This document shows positions 26,009 to 35,343 of a stretch of 64,000 bases of DNA, one piece after another. Numbering within the stretch: the first letter of the stretch is position 1; every line of letters begins with the position of its first letter. This DNA comes from Bacillus vallismortis (GTDB lineage: Bacteria > Bacillota > Bacilli > Bacillales > Bacillaceae): assembly GCF_004116955.1 (NCBI RefSeq), contig NZ_CP026362.1, positions 3,234,501 through 3,298,500 of the forward strand, written 5' to 3'. The position numbers and the translations under genes were made by a program. The notes below the pieces were generated by a model. That model saw only the letters and a list, made by a program, of their open reading frames with translations, made no database searches and was not told the origin of the DNA.

Positions 26009-26710
26009 TTATTTCTCATTCATGCCTTTCAAAATTTTGTCACGGACAAATTTCAGATGCTCATACATGTGGTAATGCGCTTTGTAAGGGTCTCTTTCAG
26101 CAAGTGCATCGTAGATTTTTTTGTGATAATCGACCGTTACATCTCTCTCCCTGTAAGGAATTTGGCTGTCAATTTTCGCGTGGGTGATCAAGAGGGACTG
26201 AATCATCCCTTCAACAACGGGGTTATTGGCACTTAATGCAATAATTCGATGGAATTCTTTATCTGCTTCACCATAAAGATTGTCAGTGCTGTTGGCGATG
26301 TCGTCGATTGTCTTCTGCAAACGCTGAAGCTCATCCTCATTGATTTTTTCGGCGGCAATCGTCACGAGCCCGAGTTCTAACGCCATCCGTGCTTCAATGA
26401 TAGCCGGAAGATTATCAGTGGCCAAGGCAAGCATGACGGAAAATGGCTGCATGCCAATTTTGTCGTTGAAATACGTGCCGCCGCGGGTTTTTCTCGTAAT
26501 GACGCCCAACGTTTCAAGTGAACTTAGCGCCTCCCGAAGCACCGGCCTGCTGACATGCAAAATGTCCATCAGTTCCATTTCTGTCGGCAATTTGTCTCCT
26601 GCCTTTAACTGTCCGCTCGATAATAAATGGACAATCCGTTCAATGACCTGCTTGGCTAATGTTTTCCGATTGACTGTATCGACTTTCAGATCTTCTAAAC
26701 CTTCGTACAC
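26009..26710 (-). CDS. ycbG: GntR/FadR-type regulator of hexarate genes
   Basis: Regulator of 233 residues, the 168 length, starting at the GTG at 26710 with a GGGAGA site; upstream codons in the frame lack one. The N-terminal winged helix-turn-helix (AGDKLPTEMELMDILHVSRP, residues about 35-55) and the C-terminal FCD ligand domain (EARMALELGLVTIAAEK; metal-type His in EFHRIIALSANNPVVEG) place it in the FadR subfamily. Gene position and a shared 14-base motif in front of ycbG and kdgD suggest it represses this cluster and is relieved by a hexarate or an intermediate. Confidence 0.88.
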   Translation of the reverse strand: MYEGLEDLKVDTVNRKTLAKQVIERIVHLLSSGQLKAGDKLPTEMELMDILHVSRPVLREALSSLETLGVITRKTRGGTYFNDKIGMQPFSVMLALATDNLPAIIEARMALELGLVTIAAEKINEDELQRLQKTIDDIANSTDNLYGEADKEFHRIIALSANNPVVEGMIQSLLITHAKIDSQIPYRERDVTVDYHKKIYDALAERDPYKAHYHMYEHLKFVRDKILKGMNEK

Positions 26711-26734
26711 GAACAACTCTCCCTTCAGTTGTTC

Positions 26735-26748
26735 AATTGTAAGACAAA
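26735..26748. promoter_or_regulatory. Putative YcbG operator, copy 1
   Basis: AATTGTAAGACAAA, with the dyad TTGT-N3-ACAA, just upstream of the ycbG ribosome site. The same 14 bases occur at 32161-32174 in front of kdgD and nowhere else that I noticed. Confidence 0.55.
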
Positions 26749-26779
26749 ATAGCCGGTATGACAATATTTGCAATCAAAC

Positions 26780-28147
26780 TTATCGCACAAGACACGGGCG
26801 TTTCCGATCGAACTCCCAGTTGCTGATCAGATACTGCATAGGGATCGCATCATTCCGGGCGCCTAAATTCATTTTTCGATAGAGCTCATGCGCTTTTTCC
26901 ACTTGTTCCATATCAATGTCAACACCAAGACCGGGCTTATTCGGCACCTTCACACAGCCATCGGCAATCTCAAAAGGCTGTCTCGTCAACCGCTGCCCGT
27001 CCTGCCAGATCCAATGGGTATCAATCGCCGTGATGCGTCCCGGAGCTGCTGCTGCCACATGGGTAAACATCGCAAGGGAAATATCAAAGTGGTTGTTGGA
27101 GTGGGAGCCCCATGTCAAACCCCAATCATGGCACATTTGCGCAACCCGCACCGAACCCTGCATCGTCCAGAAATGGGGATCAGCCAACGGAATATTCACC
27201 GCGTGAAGCTGGATCGCGTGACCCATTTCCCTCCAGTCGGTCGCAATCATATTTGTCGCAGTTGGAAGGCCTGTCGCTCGGCGGAATTCAGCCATTACTT
27301 CTCGGGCGGAATAGCCGTTTTCATCCCCGCACGGATCTTCCGCATACGCGAGCACATCATGCTTGCCTTTGCATAATGCAATCGCATCCTCTAATGACCA
27401 CGCCCCGTTCGGATCAAGGGTGATCCTTGACTCTGGAAAACGTTTCGCCAATGCGGTGACAGCTTCGATTTCTTCCTCCCCCCGCAGCACCCCGCCTTTC
27501 AGCTTAAAATCCTGAAAGCCGTAGCGCTCCTGCGCGGATTCAGCAAGACGTACAATGGCCTCTGGGGTCAGCGCTTCCTCATGGCGGAGACGGAACCACC
27601 CGCAATCTGACTGCTCATCGCTTTGATATGGCAGGGTCGTCCGCTTTCGATCGCCGATGTAAAAGAGGTAGCCGAGCATTTTCACTTCATCACGCTGTTT
27701 TCCTTCACCCAGCAAAGCCGCGACCGGTTCCTGAAGAAACGTTCCGAGCAAATCTAATAAAGCCGCTTCCAGCGCTGTGACGGCATGTACCGTGGTGCGC
27801 AAATCAAACGTCTGGATGCCGCGTCCTCCTCTGTCCTGGTCGGCAAACTGCTTTCTGACCGTTTGCAATATCGACTGGTACGCGCCAATGGATTTTCCGA
27901 CAACAAGCGGCTCCGCCAGCTCCAGTGTGCGGCGAATCTGTTCTCCGCCGGGCACCTCGCCGACACCTTGATTTCCGCTGGTGTCAGTTAAGATCACAAT
28001 ATTTCGGGTGAAAAATGGGCTATGCGCGCCGCTCAAATTCAGCAGCATACTGTCATGTCCCGCAACAGGGATCACCTTCATCTCACAAATTGAAGGAATA
28101 TTCGATCTCTTTTCTTTTTGAACCTGCTCTTGTAGTGATGAACTCAT
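26780..28147 (-). CDS. gudD: Glucarate dehydratase
   Basis: Enolase-superfamily enzyme of 455 residues that dehydrates D-glucarate (and L-idarate) to 5-dehydro-4-deoxyglucarate. The barrel motifs are visible: the Lys pair in DFKLKGGVL near 215, metal ligands Asp in TLDPNGAW and Glu in YAEDPCG, and the catalytic His/Asp region in [15 protein letters not shown] near 350. The N-terminal capping domain starts around [15 protein letters not shown]. Good AAAGGAGG site. It follows gudP by 36 bases. Confidence 0.93.
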   Translation of the reverse strand: MSSSLQEQVQKEKRSNIPSICEMKVIPVAGHDSMLLNLSGAHSPFFTRNIVILTDTSGNQGVGEVPGGEQIRRTLELAEPLVVGKSIGAYQSILQTVRKQFADQDRGGRGIQTFDLRTTVHAVTALEAALLDLLGTFLQEPVAALLGEGKQRDEVKMLGYLFYIGDRKRTTLPYQSDEQSDCGWFRLRHEEALTPEAIVRLAESAQERYGFQDFKLKGGVLRGEEEIEAVTALAKRFPESRITLDPNGAWSLEDAIALCKGKHDVLAYAEDPCGDENGYSAREVMAEFRRATGLPTATNMIATDWREMGHAIQLHAVNIPLADPHFWTMQGSVRVAQMCHDWGLTWGSHSNNHFDISLAMFTHVAAAAPGRITAIDTHWIWQDGQRLTRQPFEIADGCVKVPNKPGLGVDIDMEQVEKAHELYRKMNLGARNDAIPMQYLISNWEFDRKRPCLVR

Positions 28148-28163
28148 CTATTTTCCTCCTTTT

Positions 28164-28177
28164 ATAAAGCGCTTTCA
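28164..28177. promoter_or_regulatory. cre-like palindrome between gudP and gudD
   Basis: ATAAAGCGCTTTCA matches the CcpA consensus at 12 of 14 positions and has the central AAAGCGCTTT palindrome. It lies inside the operon just in front of the gudD ribosome site, where CcpA could act as a roadblock. Confidence 0.45.
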
Positions 28178-28183
28178 TAAATG

Positions 28184-29551
28184 TTAGATAGGCAATGATT
28201 GATCGGGGCCCTGCTCTTGTTTCTTTAACACGACCCGTTTGATTGGCCCGACCAGCAGCAAATAGCTAAGGATCGCCGCAACCGCATTCGCGCCGACAAA
28301 CACGAGCGCGCCATTAAAAGATCCTGTGGCACTTACGATGTAGCCGATGATAATCGGTGTTGTAATCGAGGCAATATTCCCAAACGTGTTGAACAAACCG
28401 CCGCTTAATCCTGCACACTCTTTCGGAGACGTGTCCGACACGACAGCCCACCCCAATGCGCCGAACCCTTTTCCGAAAAACGCAAGTGACATAATGACGA
28501 CGACGAGCCACGCTGAATCTGTATAGTTACAGATGATCATACTGCAAGACAGCAGCATGCCGACAATGATCGGCGCTTTTCTTGCAAAGGTCAGCGAACG
28601 GCCTTTTTTGAGTAAGATGTCTGACACGATGCCCCCAAGCACGCCGCCGGCAAATCCGCACAGCGCCGGAAGAGAAGCGACAAACCCAGCTTCAAGAATA
28701 GACATGCCGCGGGCCTGAACCAAATATACCGGAAACCATGTGAGAAAGAAATAGGTGAGAGTCGTAATGCAATATTGCGCGATGTATACGCCAATCAGCA
28801 TGCGGTTCGTTAACAGCTGTTTGATATACGGCCATTTCGATTCTGTTTCTTGCTTGCTTTTGCTGTCATCCATGGAAATCAACCCGCCGCCCTGTTCGAT
28901 ATACGTAAGCTCGGCTTCATTCACCTGCGGATGTTTTTTCGGTTCATATACCGTTTTTAGCCAGACGACAGCTAGAAGAATGCCCGCTGCACCCATGACA
29001 ACAAAGACGGAATGCCAGCCGAAAGAGTGGGTGAGCCAGCCCATTAAAGGAGAAAAAATGACGATTGCGAAGTATTGAGCTGAATTAAAAAAGGCTGAAG
29101 CTGTCCCGCGCTCGGAGCTTGGGAACCATGAGGCAACAACTCTGCCGTTTCCGGGAAATGAGGGCGCTTCGGACAAGCCGACCAGAAAACGCAGGGCAAA
29201 CAGCAGGATAATCGCTGTGCCGGCGGAGAAAAAACCAATCGCTCCTTGCAGCAGCGTAAAAAACGACCAGAAAAAGATGCTTAACGCTATGACAGTCTTT
29301 GAACCAAACCGGTCAAGCAGCCAGCCGCCCGGAAGCTGCCCGATAACATAGGCCCAGCCAAAAGCAGAAAAGACATATCCCATGGCGACCGAGTCCAACC
29401 CCAAATCATGCTGGACGGAATCTCCCGTGATAGAAAGTGTCGCCCGATCCGCGTAGTTGATTGAAGTCACAAGAAACAGCATAAAAACGATGAACCAGCG
29501 TACAGACGTTTTTTTGCCCGCCGGTGAAACATTCGCATAGTCTTTTTTCAT
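28184..29551 (-). CDS. gudP: Glucarate/galactarate transporter (MFS)
   Basis: Proton-coupled hexarate importer of the anion:cation symporter family of the major facilitator superfamily, 455 residues and 12 helices. NYADRATLSITGDSVQHDLG after helix 1 is typical for GudP/GarP. The helix 2-3 loop motif GGWLLDRFGSKTV is conserved. The start has an AAAAGGAGA site. It supplies substrate to gudD and garD. Confidence 0.92.
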   Translation of the reverse strand: MKKDYANVSPAGKKTSVRWFIVFMLFLVTSINYADRATLSITGDSVQHDLGLDSVAMGYVFSAFGWAYVIGQLPGGWLLDRFGSKTVIALSIFFWSFFTLLQGAIGFFSAGTAIILLFALRFLVGLSEAPSFPGNGRVVASWFPSSERGTASAFFNSAQYFAIVIFSPLMGWLTHSFGWHSVFVVMGAAGILLAVVWLKTVYEPKKHPQVNEAELTYIEQGGGLISMDDSKSKQETESKWPYIKQLLTNRMLIGVYIAQYCITTLTYFFLTWFPVYLVQARGMSILEAGFVASLPALCGFAGGVLGGIVSDILLKKGRSLTFARKAPIIVGMLLSCSMIICNYTDSAWLVVVIMSLAFFGKGFGALGWAVVSDTSPKECAGLSGGLFNTFGNIASITTPIIIGYIVSATGSFNGALVFVGANAVAAILSYLLLVGPIKRVVLKKQEQGPDQSLPI

Positions 29552-29600
29552 AGTATCTTCTCCTTTTCAAAGTAGAGAATCATATGCTGGCTGTGAGAAA

Positions 29601-29631
29601 GCTGGGAAAGAGACGTTAGCCTCTTTCCAGC
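29601..29631. other. Intercistronic stem-loop ycbD/gudP
   Basis: Arms GCTGGGAAAGAG and CTCTTTCCAGC around an 8-base loop, without a T run. It may stabilise or mark processing of the operon mRNA rather than terminate it. Confidence 0.5.
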
Positions 29632-29635
29632 ATCA

Positions 29636-31102
29636 TTACGGCTTCACAAAAACGGTTTTGATTGCCGTGAAAAAGTCCTTCGCTGCCTCACCCTGTTCGC
29701 GGGAGTGGGAGCTCGACTGTTTCATGCCGCCAAAAGGCGCCTGAAGCTCTACTCCCGCGCTTTCCGCATTGACTCGGACAAGCCCGGCGTCAATTTCATC
29801 AACGAATGATAGCATTCGGCCGATATTTCTCGTGAAAATGGATGCGCTTAAGCCGAACTTCACATCATTGGCAATGTCCAGTGCCTCCCCCATCGTGTCC
29901 ACCTTGATCAGGGCAATCACTGGGCCGAAGATTTCCTCTTGGGCAATCGTCATCTCAGATGTCACATTGTCAAAAATGGCAGGCTGAACATAATAGCCGT
30001 TTTGATACTTTCCGTCCTCCAGCTTTTCTCCTCCGATCAAAAGAGTAGCGCCTTCCTGTTTGCCTTTCTCAATGTACGACAGGCAGTTATCAAGCTGATT
30101 CTTGCTGGCGATCGGTCCCATCCAGACATCCTCTTGTAAGCTGTCTCCGATCGTAATATCCTTTGTGCGCTGGAACAGTTTTTCTTTAAAACGGTCGTAA
30201 ATTCCGCTTTGCACGATGACGCGGCTTGTCGCAGTGCACTTCTGGCCGGTTGAACGGAAGGCACCCGTAACGACAGCTTCAGCCGCAGCTTCCAGATCAG
30301 CGTCATTAGCTACGATGACCGGGTTTTTGCCGCCCATTTCAAGCTGATATTTGGCTCCTCTCGCTAAAGCGGCCTGCCCGATGATTTTTCCGACCTGATT
30401 TGATCCGGTAAACGTAATAGCGTTAACACCGTCATGCTCAGCAAGCCCCTGCCCGACAACAGAACCCGGGCCTGTTATCAAATTGATGACCCCTGCCGGC
30501 AGCCCCGCTTCTTCAAAGCAGGCAATCATTTTCGCGCAAGTAACGGCTGTTTCTGTCGCCGGTTTGATGACAACGGTATTGCCGTATACCAATGCCGGGG
30601 CCATTTTCCAAATCGGAATCGCGACCGGGAAGTTCCACGGAGAAATCACGCCGACCACACCGAGCGGAACACGGGTTGTGAACATGAGCGCGTCTTTGTC
30701 AGTAGACGGAATGACGTCACCCGTTTTGCGCATGCCCTCTCCGGCATAATAGCGCAGAATCGCAATACCCCGAGCCGTTTCTCCTTTCGCTTCCGGCAGT
30801 GTTTTTCCCATTTCACGCGTTGCGCAGGCGGCGATTTCCTCCAAGCGCTGTTCCATGATATCCGCCGTTTTGTATAAGTATTGGCCCCGCTCGGCCCCCG
30901 TCAGCTTTCTCCAAGCCCTTTTGGCTTTATTGGCGGCGGCGACTGCCCGTTCCACATCATCAGCTGTTGAATTCTGTACATAGCCGACAATATCATTCAC
31001 ATCCGCAGGGTTTTCAACCTTGACCATATCGCCTGACTCAGACTTCACCCACTCTCCGTTAATAAAGTTGAGATACGTGTTTTGTTCCGTGATTACAGAC
31101 AT
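29636..31102 (-). CDS. ycbD: 2,5-dioxovalerate (alpha-ketoglutarate semialdehyde) dehydrogenase
   Basis: NAD(P)-dependent aldehyde dehydrogenase of 488 residues from the ATG at 31102 (AAGGGG site), matching 168 length; the frame upstream to 31138 overlaps kdgD and has no ribosome site at its first Met. It oxidises 2-oxoglutarate semialdehyde to 2-oxoglutarate, the last step of hexarate use. The general base Glu is in LEMGGKNP and the catalytic Cys in [21 protein letters not shown] is the usual N-terminal start of this family. Confidence 0.9.
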   Translation of the reverse strand: MSVITEQNTYLNFINGEWVKSESGDMVKVENPADVNDIVGYVQNSTADDVERAVAAANKAKRAWRKLTGAERGQYLYKTADIMEQRLEEIAACATREMGKTLPEAKGETARGIAILRYYAGEGMRKTGDVIPSTDKDALMFTTRVPLGVVGVISPWNFPVAIPIWKMAPALVYGNTVVIKPATETAVTCAKMIACFEEAGLPAGVINLITGPGSVVGQGLAEHDGVNAITFTGSNQVGKIIGQAALARGAKYQLEMGGKNPVIVANDADLEAAAEAVVTGAFRSTGQKCTATSRVIVQSGIYDRFKEKLFQRTKDITIGDSLQEDVWMGPIASKNQLDNCLSYIEKGKQEGATLLIGGEKLEDGKYQNGYYVQPAIFDNVTSEMTIAQEEIFGPVIALIKVDTMGEALDIANDVKFGLSASIFTRNIGRMLSFVDEIDAGLVRVNAESAGVELQAPFGGMKQSSSHSREQGEAAKDFFTAIKTVFVKP

Positions 31103-31134
31103 GCCCATTGCCCCTTTCATGTTTTTTCTGTTCA

Positions 31135-32061
31135 TCAAACCGTCGCGGCTTTTTTCGGAAAACGGTCAGCCGCCTGCTTCAAAATCGCCTCTAATTGCCG
31201 ATAGTGCTCTTTTTCAACCGGGCCGACAGGCGGTCTGGCTGTGTTTCTCACATTTAACCCCATAATCTCCATGCCCGCTTTAATCAAAGATACAGCGTAT
31301 CCTTTTCGTTGTTTGCGAATGTCGTTGATCGGCAGAATCACATGCTGATAGAGCTCCTTCACCAGCTCGTCATTTCCGTTTTTCAATGCGTCATAGAACA
31401 TCCGGGAAATATGCGGGATATAATTTGAAATCGCTGAAGAGTAAGAGTGAAACCCGATCGGCAGGTAAGCCGGCATCGTCACTTCAGCCATCGGCATTCC
31501 ATTGAGCCATCCTAAACGGTCGCCGAGTGTATAGACGAGGTTAATATTCAAATCCATATTCCCCACCCCGTCCTTCACACCGACAAGCTGTTCACATTCG
31601 GTCAGCCGCTTAATCTGTTCAAGAGAAAGAACGGCGTTATCGCGCTGGTAAAGAATCGCATTCAGGTCAGTGCTTTCAATAATCGTTTTCGCATACTGGT
31701 ACAGCCCCTCCTGTTCGCCATGCACCAAATACGGCGGGAGGATCAAGTAGCCGTCGGCGCCTTTTTTCTCCGACAGGCGCGCCCATTCCAGCGCCGTGCT
31801 GAGGTTACCGCCAACCCCCGTGTAAACCGGCACCTTTCCTTCGGCTGCCGAGACTGCAACTTCGACCATTTGCTCGTATTCCTTCTGGCTGAGAGATTGA
31901 AATTCACCTGATCCGCAAGCGATAAAAATAGCTTCCAAGCCTTCTTCCAGCAAAAACTCAATGTTTTGAAAAAGAGCTTCTTCCTCCAGTTGTCCTTGTG
32001 TGTTAAAAGGCGCAACCGGAAAACCTAAAATGCCAGTGGGTGCTTTTCTGATTCGGTTCAT
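31135..32061 (-). CDS. kdgD: 5-dehydro-4-deoxyglucarate dehydratase
   Basis: DapA-family aldolase-fold enzyme, 308 residues from the ATG at 32061, eight bases after AGGAGG. It dehydrates and decarboxylates 5-dehydro-4-deoxyglucarate to 2-oxoglutarate semialdehyde. The Schiff-base Lys is in [10 protein letters not shown] near residue 185, the Tyr in [10 protein letters not shown] near 150, and IACGSGEF near 45 is the substrate loop. First gene of the kdgD-ycbD-gudP-gudD-ycbG operon. In 168 the gene was first named ycbC. Confidence 0.92.
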   Translation of the reverse strand: MNRIRKAPTGILGFPVAPFNTQGQLEEEALFQNIEFLLEEGLEAIFIACGSGEFQSLSQKEYEQMVEVAVSAAEGKVPVYTGVGGNLSTALEWARLSEKKGADGYLILPPYLVHGEQEGLYQYAKTIIESTDLNAILYQRDNAVLSLEQIKRLTECEQLVGVKDGVGNMDLNINLVYTLGDRLGWLNGMPMAEVTMPAYLPIGFHSYSSAISNYIPHISRMFYDALKNGNDELVKELYQHVILPINDIRKQRKGYAVSLIKAGMEIMGLNVRNTARPPVGPVEKEHYRQLEAILKQAADRFPKKAATV

Positions 32062-32100
32062 CCACATAACCTCCTGTTAGTTGTGTATACAGCTCCTATC

Positions 32101-32114
32101 TGAAAGCGCTTTTA
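32101..32114 (+). promoter_or_regulatory. cre site upstream of kdgD
   Basis: TGAAAGCGCTTTTA fits the CcpA consensus TGWAANCGNTNWCA at 13 of 14 positions, 40 bases upstream of the kdgD start, implying glucose repression of the hexarate operon. Confidence 0.65.
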
Positions 32115-32160
32115 TTGTTAGTTTGGTTTCACACCCGCTCCTTCCTCTATCCTTTTGTTT

Positions 32161-32174
32161 AATTGTAAGACAAA
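32161..32174. promoter_or_regulatory. Putative YcbG operator, copy 2
   Basis: Exact copy of AATTGTAAGACAAA seen in front of ycbG at 26735-26748, here 100 bases upstream of the first gene of the operon. Two exact copies in front of the regulator gene and its likely target point to the binding site. Confidence 0.55.
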
Positions 32175-32256
32175 TAAACAATAAGTCAATATCTTTATTT
32201 TCTGATATTTTCCAAAAAATCCGCAAAACGCTGTCCGGCCAGTATTTCTACACAGC

Positions 32257-32286
32257 AAAAAAACAGCCAGGACGGCTGTTTTTGTT
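32257..32286 (-). terminator. Terminator left from glnL
   Basis: Stem AAAACAGCC / GGCTGTTTT with a T run on the minus strand, directly after the glnL tail. Confidence 0.7.
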
Positions 32287-32402
32287 TATATAGGTCTCTG
32301 TTTCCTTGTGTCGTGCAAAAGCTTCGCTTCCAAAAAGAACACGTGAATGAATTTTTTCATATTGACTCTCACAGGGGCGAGAGGCTCGTAACTAAGCGGA
32401 AA
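32286..32402 (-). pseudogene. glnL: Probable glnL C-terminal stub (glutamine response regulator)
   Basis: Minus-strand frame of about 38 codons between two stops, no start, reading PLSYEPLAPVRVNMKKF and then a helical tail HVFFLEAKLLHDTRKQRPI. It sits where the end of glnL (ycbB) lies in 168, on the expected strand, and is followed by a terminator. I assign it from position and plausible protein character; the exact 168 tail is not something I can recite. Confidence 0.5.
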
Positions 32403-32437
32403 CTATTATGATGTCGAAACCAATATCAGTTTTTTAA

Positions 32438-32700
32438 ACAAAAGTGCTGGGGATGATTGTATGTGGCTGTGTTGCCAAAGTCCAGCTCGTCTGGGATCTG
32501 GTTTGATGGCCGTCGTGAATTTAACAGCAATTTTCTTACTGTCAAAGGTCGTTTTTGCGGCGCTGCACGACTATACACGCCAGAAAAAAGCGGGCAAAGA
32601 CCCAGCCTTTTATAAAAATGTGCTTAAAAACCACAATGGCATTGAATGCTGGCCGATTTCTGACACACAGACTGACGCGCACAACAAACAAATATCGTAA
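32438..32700 (+). pseudogene. glnT: glnT C-terminal stub (glutamine/sodium symporter), frameshifted
   Basis: The first 60 bases read KVLGMIVCGCVAKVQLVWDL, the helix typical of the alanine/glycine:cation symporter family before its last transmembrane segment. Then the frame shifts near 32503, with loss of the codons that normally encode an ADALN-like stretch, and continues as GLMAVVNLTAIFLLSKVVF and a polar tail KDPAFYKNVLKNHNGIECWP. In 168 the glsA-glnT operon lies exactly here. Only the end of glnT is left; glsA, glnK and most of glnL are missing. The frame from the ATG at 32461 looks like a 79-residue protein but is this damaged tail. Confidence 0.78.
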
Positions 32701-32702
32701 AA

Positions 32703-32745
32703 AAAGGATGTTCAGATAGACGGGCTGAACACCTTTCCCTTTTCG
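32703..32745 (+). terminator. Terminator left from glnT
   Basis: Stem GGATGTTCAG / CTGAACACC with a one-base bulge and a T-rich tail, right after the glnT remnant stop. Confidence 0.6.
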
Positions 32746-32825
32746 TTTATTGACAAACACGCAAGCCTCCATTACGATTTTCATATCTTTTTTAAAAAAT
32801 CTGAAAGAAGGCATCGGTACATTCT

Positions 32826-33773
32826 ATGAATCCTATCCAACACATACTAGATACATACCCGCTTATTGTGCTAGACGGCGCCATGGCGACTGAGCTTGAA
32901 CGCAAAGGCTGTGATTTGAACGACAGTCTCTGGTCAGCCAAAATCCTGATGGAAGAGCCGGAGCTGATCAAACAAGTGCATACTGATTATTTCGCGGCAG
33001 GCGCCGACTGTGCGATCACCGCCAGCTATCAATCTACGTTTGAAGGCTTTGCCGCACGCGGGCTGAGCGAAGCCGAAGCACGCCGTCTGATCGAGATGTC
33101 CGTCAGCATCGCAGCAGAAGCACGTGATGAATTTTGGGCGTTTGAAGAAAACCGCCTGAATCGTCCGAAACCGATCATCGCAGCTTCTGTAGGCCCTTAT
33201 GGCGCCTATCTTGCGGACGGTTCTGAGTATCGTGGCCACTACGGAATCTCAGAGGATGAACTTGTTGAATTCCATCGCCCCCGCATGAAGGCGCTGATCG
33301 AAGCCGGAGCTGATGTTTTGGCATGCGAAACGATCCCGTGTCTGAGCGAAGCAAAAGCGATTGCGCGGCTGCTGAAGGAATTTCCCGAAGCGTATGCGTG
33401 GATCAGCTTCAGCGCAAAAGACAGCCAGCATATCAGTGACGGAACACCTGCCGCTGACTGCGCGTCATGGCTTGATGAGCACCGCCAAATTGCGGCGTTC
33501 GGCATCAACTGCACGCCGCTTCAGCATATCCCTTTTTTAATAGAGGAGTTAAAAAAGCACTCATCAAAACCGATCATTGTCTACCCGAATTCAGGCGAGC
33601 AATACGACCCCAAGACAAAAACGTGGAACGGCGCAGGATGCGCAGAACCTTACGGAACAAGCGCCCGCACGTGGCATGAAAAAGGGGCGAAGCTGATAGG
33701 AGGCTGCTGCCGGACAACACCAGAAGATATCAAAGAAATTGCGTCTTGGGCGCGCTCTTTAAAAACAACTTGA
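32826..33773 (+). CDS. mmuM: Homocysteine S-methyltransferase
   Basis: Zinc enzyme of 315 residues that makes methionine from homocysteine with S-methylmethionine as methyl donor. Zinc-binding cysteines are in GINCTPL near 230 and in LIGGCCRTTPEDI near 295; VLDGAMATELERKG is the conserved N-terminus. It pairs with the permease gene downstream. In 168 the gene is ybgG. The ribosome site (AGAAGG) is unusually far, about 15 bases, from the ATG. Confidence 0.92.
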   Translation: MNPIQHILDTYPLIVLDGAMATELERKGCDLNDSLWSAKILMEEPELIKQVHTDYFAAGADCAITASYQSTFEGFAARGLSEAEARRLIEMSVSIAAEARDEFWAFEENRLNRPKPIIAASVGPYGAYLADGSEYRGHYGISEDELVEFHRPRMKALIEAGADVLACETIPCLSEAKAIARLLKEFPEAYAWISFSAKDSQHISDGTPAADCASWLDEHRQIAAFGINCTPLQHIPFLIEELKKHSSKPIIVYPNSGEQYDPKTKTWNGAGCAEPYGTSARTWHEKGAKLIGGCCRTTPEDIKEIASWARSLKTT

Positions 33774-33818
33774 CTTATCGGAATTGTTTGTATATTCTAT
33801 CTAAAAGCCGGTTCGCCG

Positions 33819-33850
33819 GAATCTCGTGTCACTCGCTGACATGAGATTTT
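33819..33850 (+). terminator. Hairpin between mmuM and mmuP
   Basis: Stem AATCTCGTGTCA / TGACATGAGATT with one wobble, then TTTTTTATT. An intrinsic terminator that would attenuate mmuP. Confidence 0.72.
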
Positions 33851-33893
33851 TTATTAGGAAGGAAATAAATCGCCGATAGAAAGTTGGAAAAAG

Positions 33894-35306
33894 ATGAAAT
33901 CTGTTCACAACAAGAATGAGACAAACTTTCAGAGAAGTATGAAAAGCCGGCACCTCTTTATGCTTTCCTTAGGGGGTGTCATCGGAACCGGGCTGTTTTT
34001 AAGCTCTGGCTATACCATTCAGCAGGCAGGCCCGGCGGGAACGATACTCGCCTACTTAGTCGGCGCCGGAATTGTCTATTTGGTTATGCTGTGCCTCGGT
34101 GAGCTGTCGGTGGCGATGCCTGTAACAGGCGCCTTTCACACGTATGCGGCCACATACATAGGGCCGGGCACCGGATTTACGGTCGCTTGGCTGTACTGGC
34201 TGACATGGACTGTGGCATTGGGATCAGAATTCACAGCAGCAGGCCTGTTAATGCAGCGCTGGTTTCCCCATACATCCGTTTGGATGTGGAGCGCCGTCTT
34301 TGCGCTGTTGATTTTCTTGCTGAATGCATTTTCAGTCAAGTTTTTCGCTGAATCAGAATTTTGGTTTTCCAGCATCAAAGTATTAGCCATTATTATGTTT
34401 ATTCTTTTAGGCGGCTCTGCCATGTTCGGCATCATCCCGATTCAAGGCGGAGAAGCCGCTCCGATGCTGTCCAACTTCACAGCGGAAGGCGGTCTCTTTC
34501 CGAATGGATTTGTCCCGATTTTGATGACAATGCTGGCCGTCAACTTTGCCTTTTCGGGAACTGAGCTGATCGGGATTGCCGCCGGAGAAAGCGTCGATCC
34601 CGACAAAACAATACCAAAAGCGATAAAAACAACGGTCTGGCGTCTGTCACTCTTCTTTATCGGAACGATTTTTGTCCTGTCAGGGCTGATTCCAATTCAA
34701 GAAGCTGGCGTCATCAAAAGCCCGTTTGTCGCTGTCTTTGACAGAGTCGGTGTGCCGTACGCAGCCGATATTATGAATTTTGTCATTCTGACAGCGATCC
34801 TGTCAGCGGCTAATTCAGGACTCTACGCCTCTTCCCGGATGCTGTGGTCTTTATCAAAAGAAAAGACGCTTCACCCGGCATTTGCAAAGCTGACGTCAAA
34901 AGGAACTCCGTTTAACGCGCTAATGTTCAGCATGATCGGCGGCATTCTGTCATTGCTGTCCGGCGTATTTGCGCCAGACACTGTATACGTTGTGCTCGTG
35001 TCGGTTTCTGGTTTTGCGGTCGTTGTTGTGTGGATGGGTATCTCCGCTTCTCAATTTATGTTCAGAAAACGTTATATCGAAGCGGGAAACAAGGTCGCCG
35101 ATTTAAAATACCGGACCCCTTGGTATCCGTTCGTGCCGATTGCCGCGTTCCTCTTATGTCTGGCTTCCGTCATCGGCATAGCCTTTGATCCGAATCAAAG
35201 AATCGCACTGTATTGCGGCATTCCGTTTATGGCCGTCTGCTATGCTGTGTATTATGCGAAAAACCGGAAAAGCAAGCAGACATCTGATATGACTTATTCA
35301 AAGTAA
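33894..35306 (+). CDS. mmuP: S-methylmethionine permease (APC family)
   Basis: Amino-acid permease of 470 residues and 12 helices, amino acid/polyamine/organocation superfamily. The first helix motif [21 protein letters not shown] near residues 25-45 and the conserved [16 protein letters not shown] near 220 identify the group. It is next to mmuM, so S-methylmethionine uptake is the most likely role; YbgF is the 168 name. The start has only a weak GGAAAAAG site. Confidence 0.85.
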   Translation: MKSVHNKNETNFQRSMKSRHLFMLSLGGVIGTGLFLSSGYTIQQAGPAGTILAYLVGAGIVYLVMLCLGELSVAMPVTGAFHTYAATYIGPGTGFTVAWLYWLTWTVALGSEFTAAGLLMQRWFPHTSVWMWSAVFALLIFLLNAFSVKFFAESEFWFSSIKVLAIIMFILLGGSAMFGIIPIQGGEAAPMLSNFTAEGGLFPNGFVPILMTMLAVNFAFSGTELIGIAAGESVDPDKTIPKAIKTTVWRLSLFFIGTIFVLSGLIPIQEAGVIKSPFVAVFDRVGVPYAADIMNFVILTAILSAANSGLYASSRMLWSLSKEKTLHPAFAKLTSKGTPFNALMFSMIGGILSLLSGVFAPDTVYVVLVSVSGFAVVVVWMGISASQFMFRKRYIEAGNKVADLKYRTPWYPFVPIAAFLLCLASVIGIAFDPNQRIALYCGIPFMAVCYAVYYAKNRKSKQTSDMTYSK

Positions 35307-35312
35307 AAAGAA

Positions 35313-35338
35313 CCTGCCTCCGAGCAGGTTCTTTTTTC
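35313..35338 (+). terminator. mmuP terminator
   Basis: Stem GAACCTGC / GCAGGTTC around TCCGA with a TTTTTT tail on the plus strand and A residues on the other side; shared with the convergent aminotransferase gene. Confidence 0.82.
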
Positions 35339-35343
35339 ATACT

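Noticed and set aside
30434-30877. 147-residue plus-strand frame over ycbD
   Set aside because: Antisense of the aldehyde dehydrogenase with His/Arg-rich shadow composition.
32461-32700. 79-residue protein gene
   Set aside because: It is the frameshifted C-terminal end of glnT; the preceding bases in another frame continue the same symporter helix.
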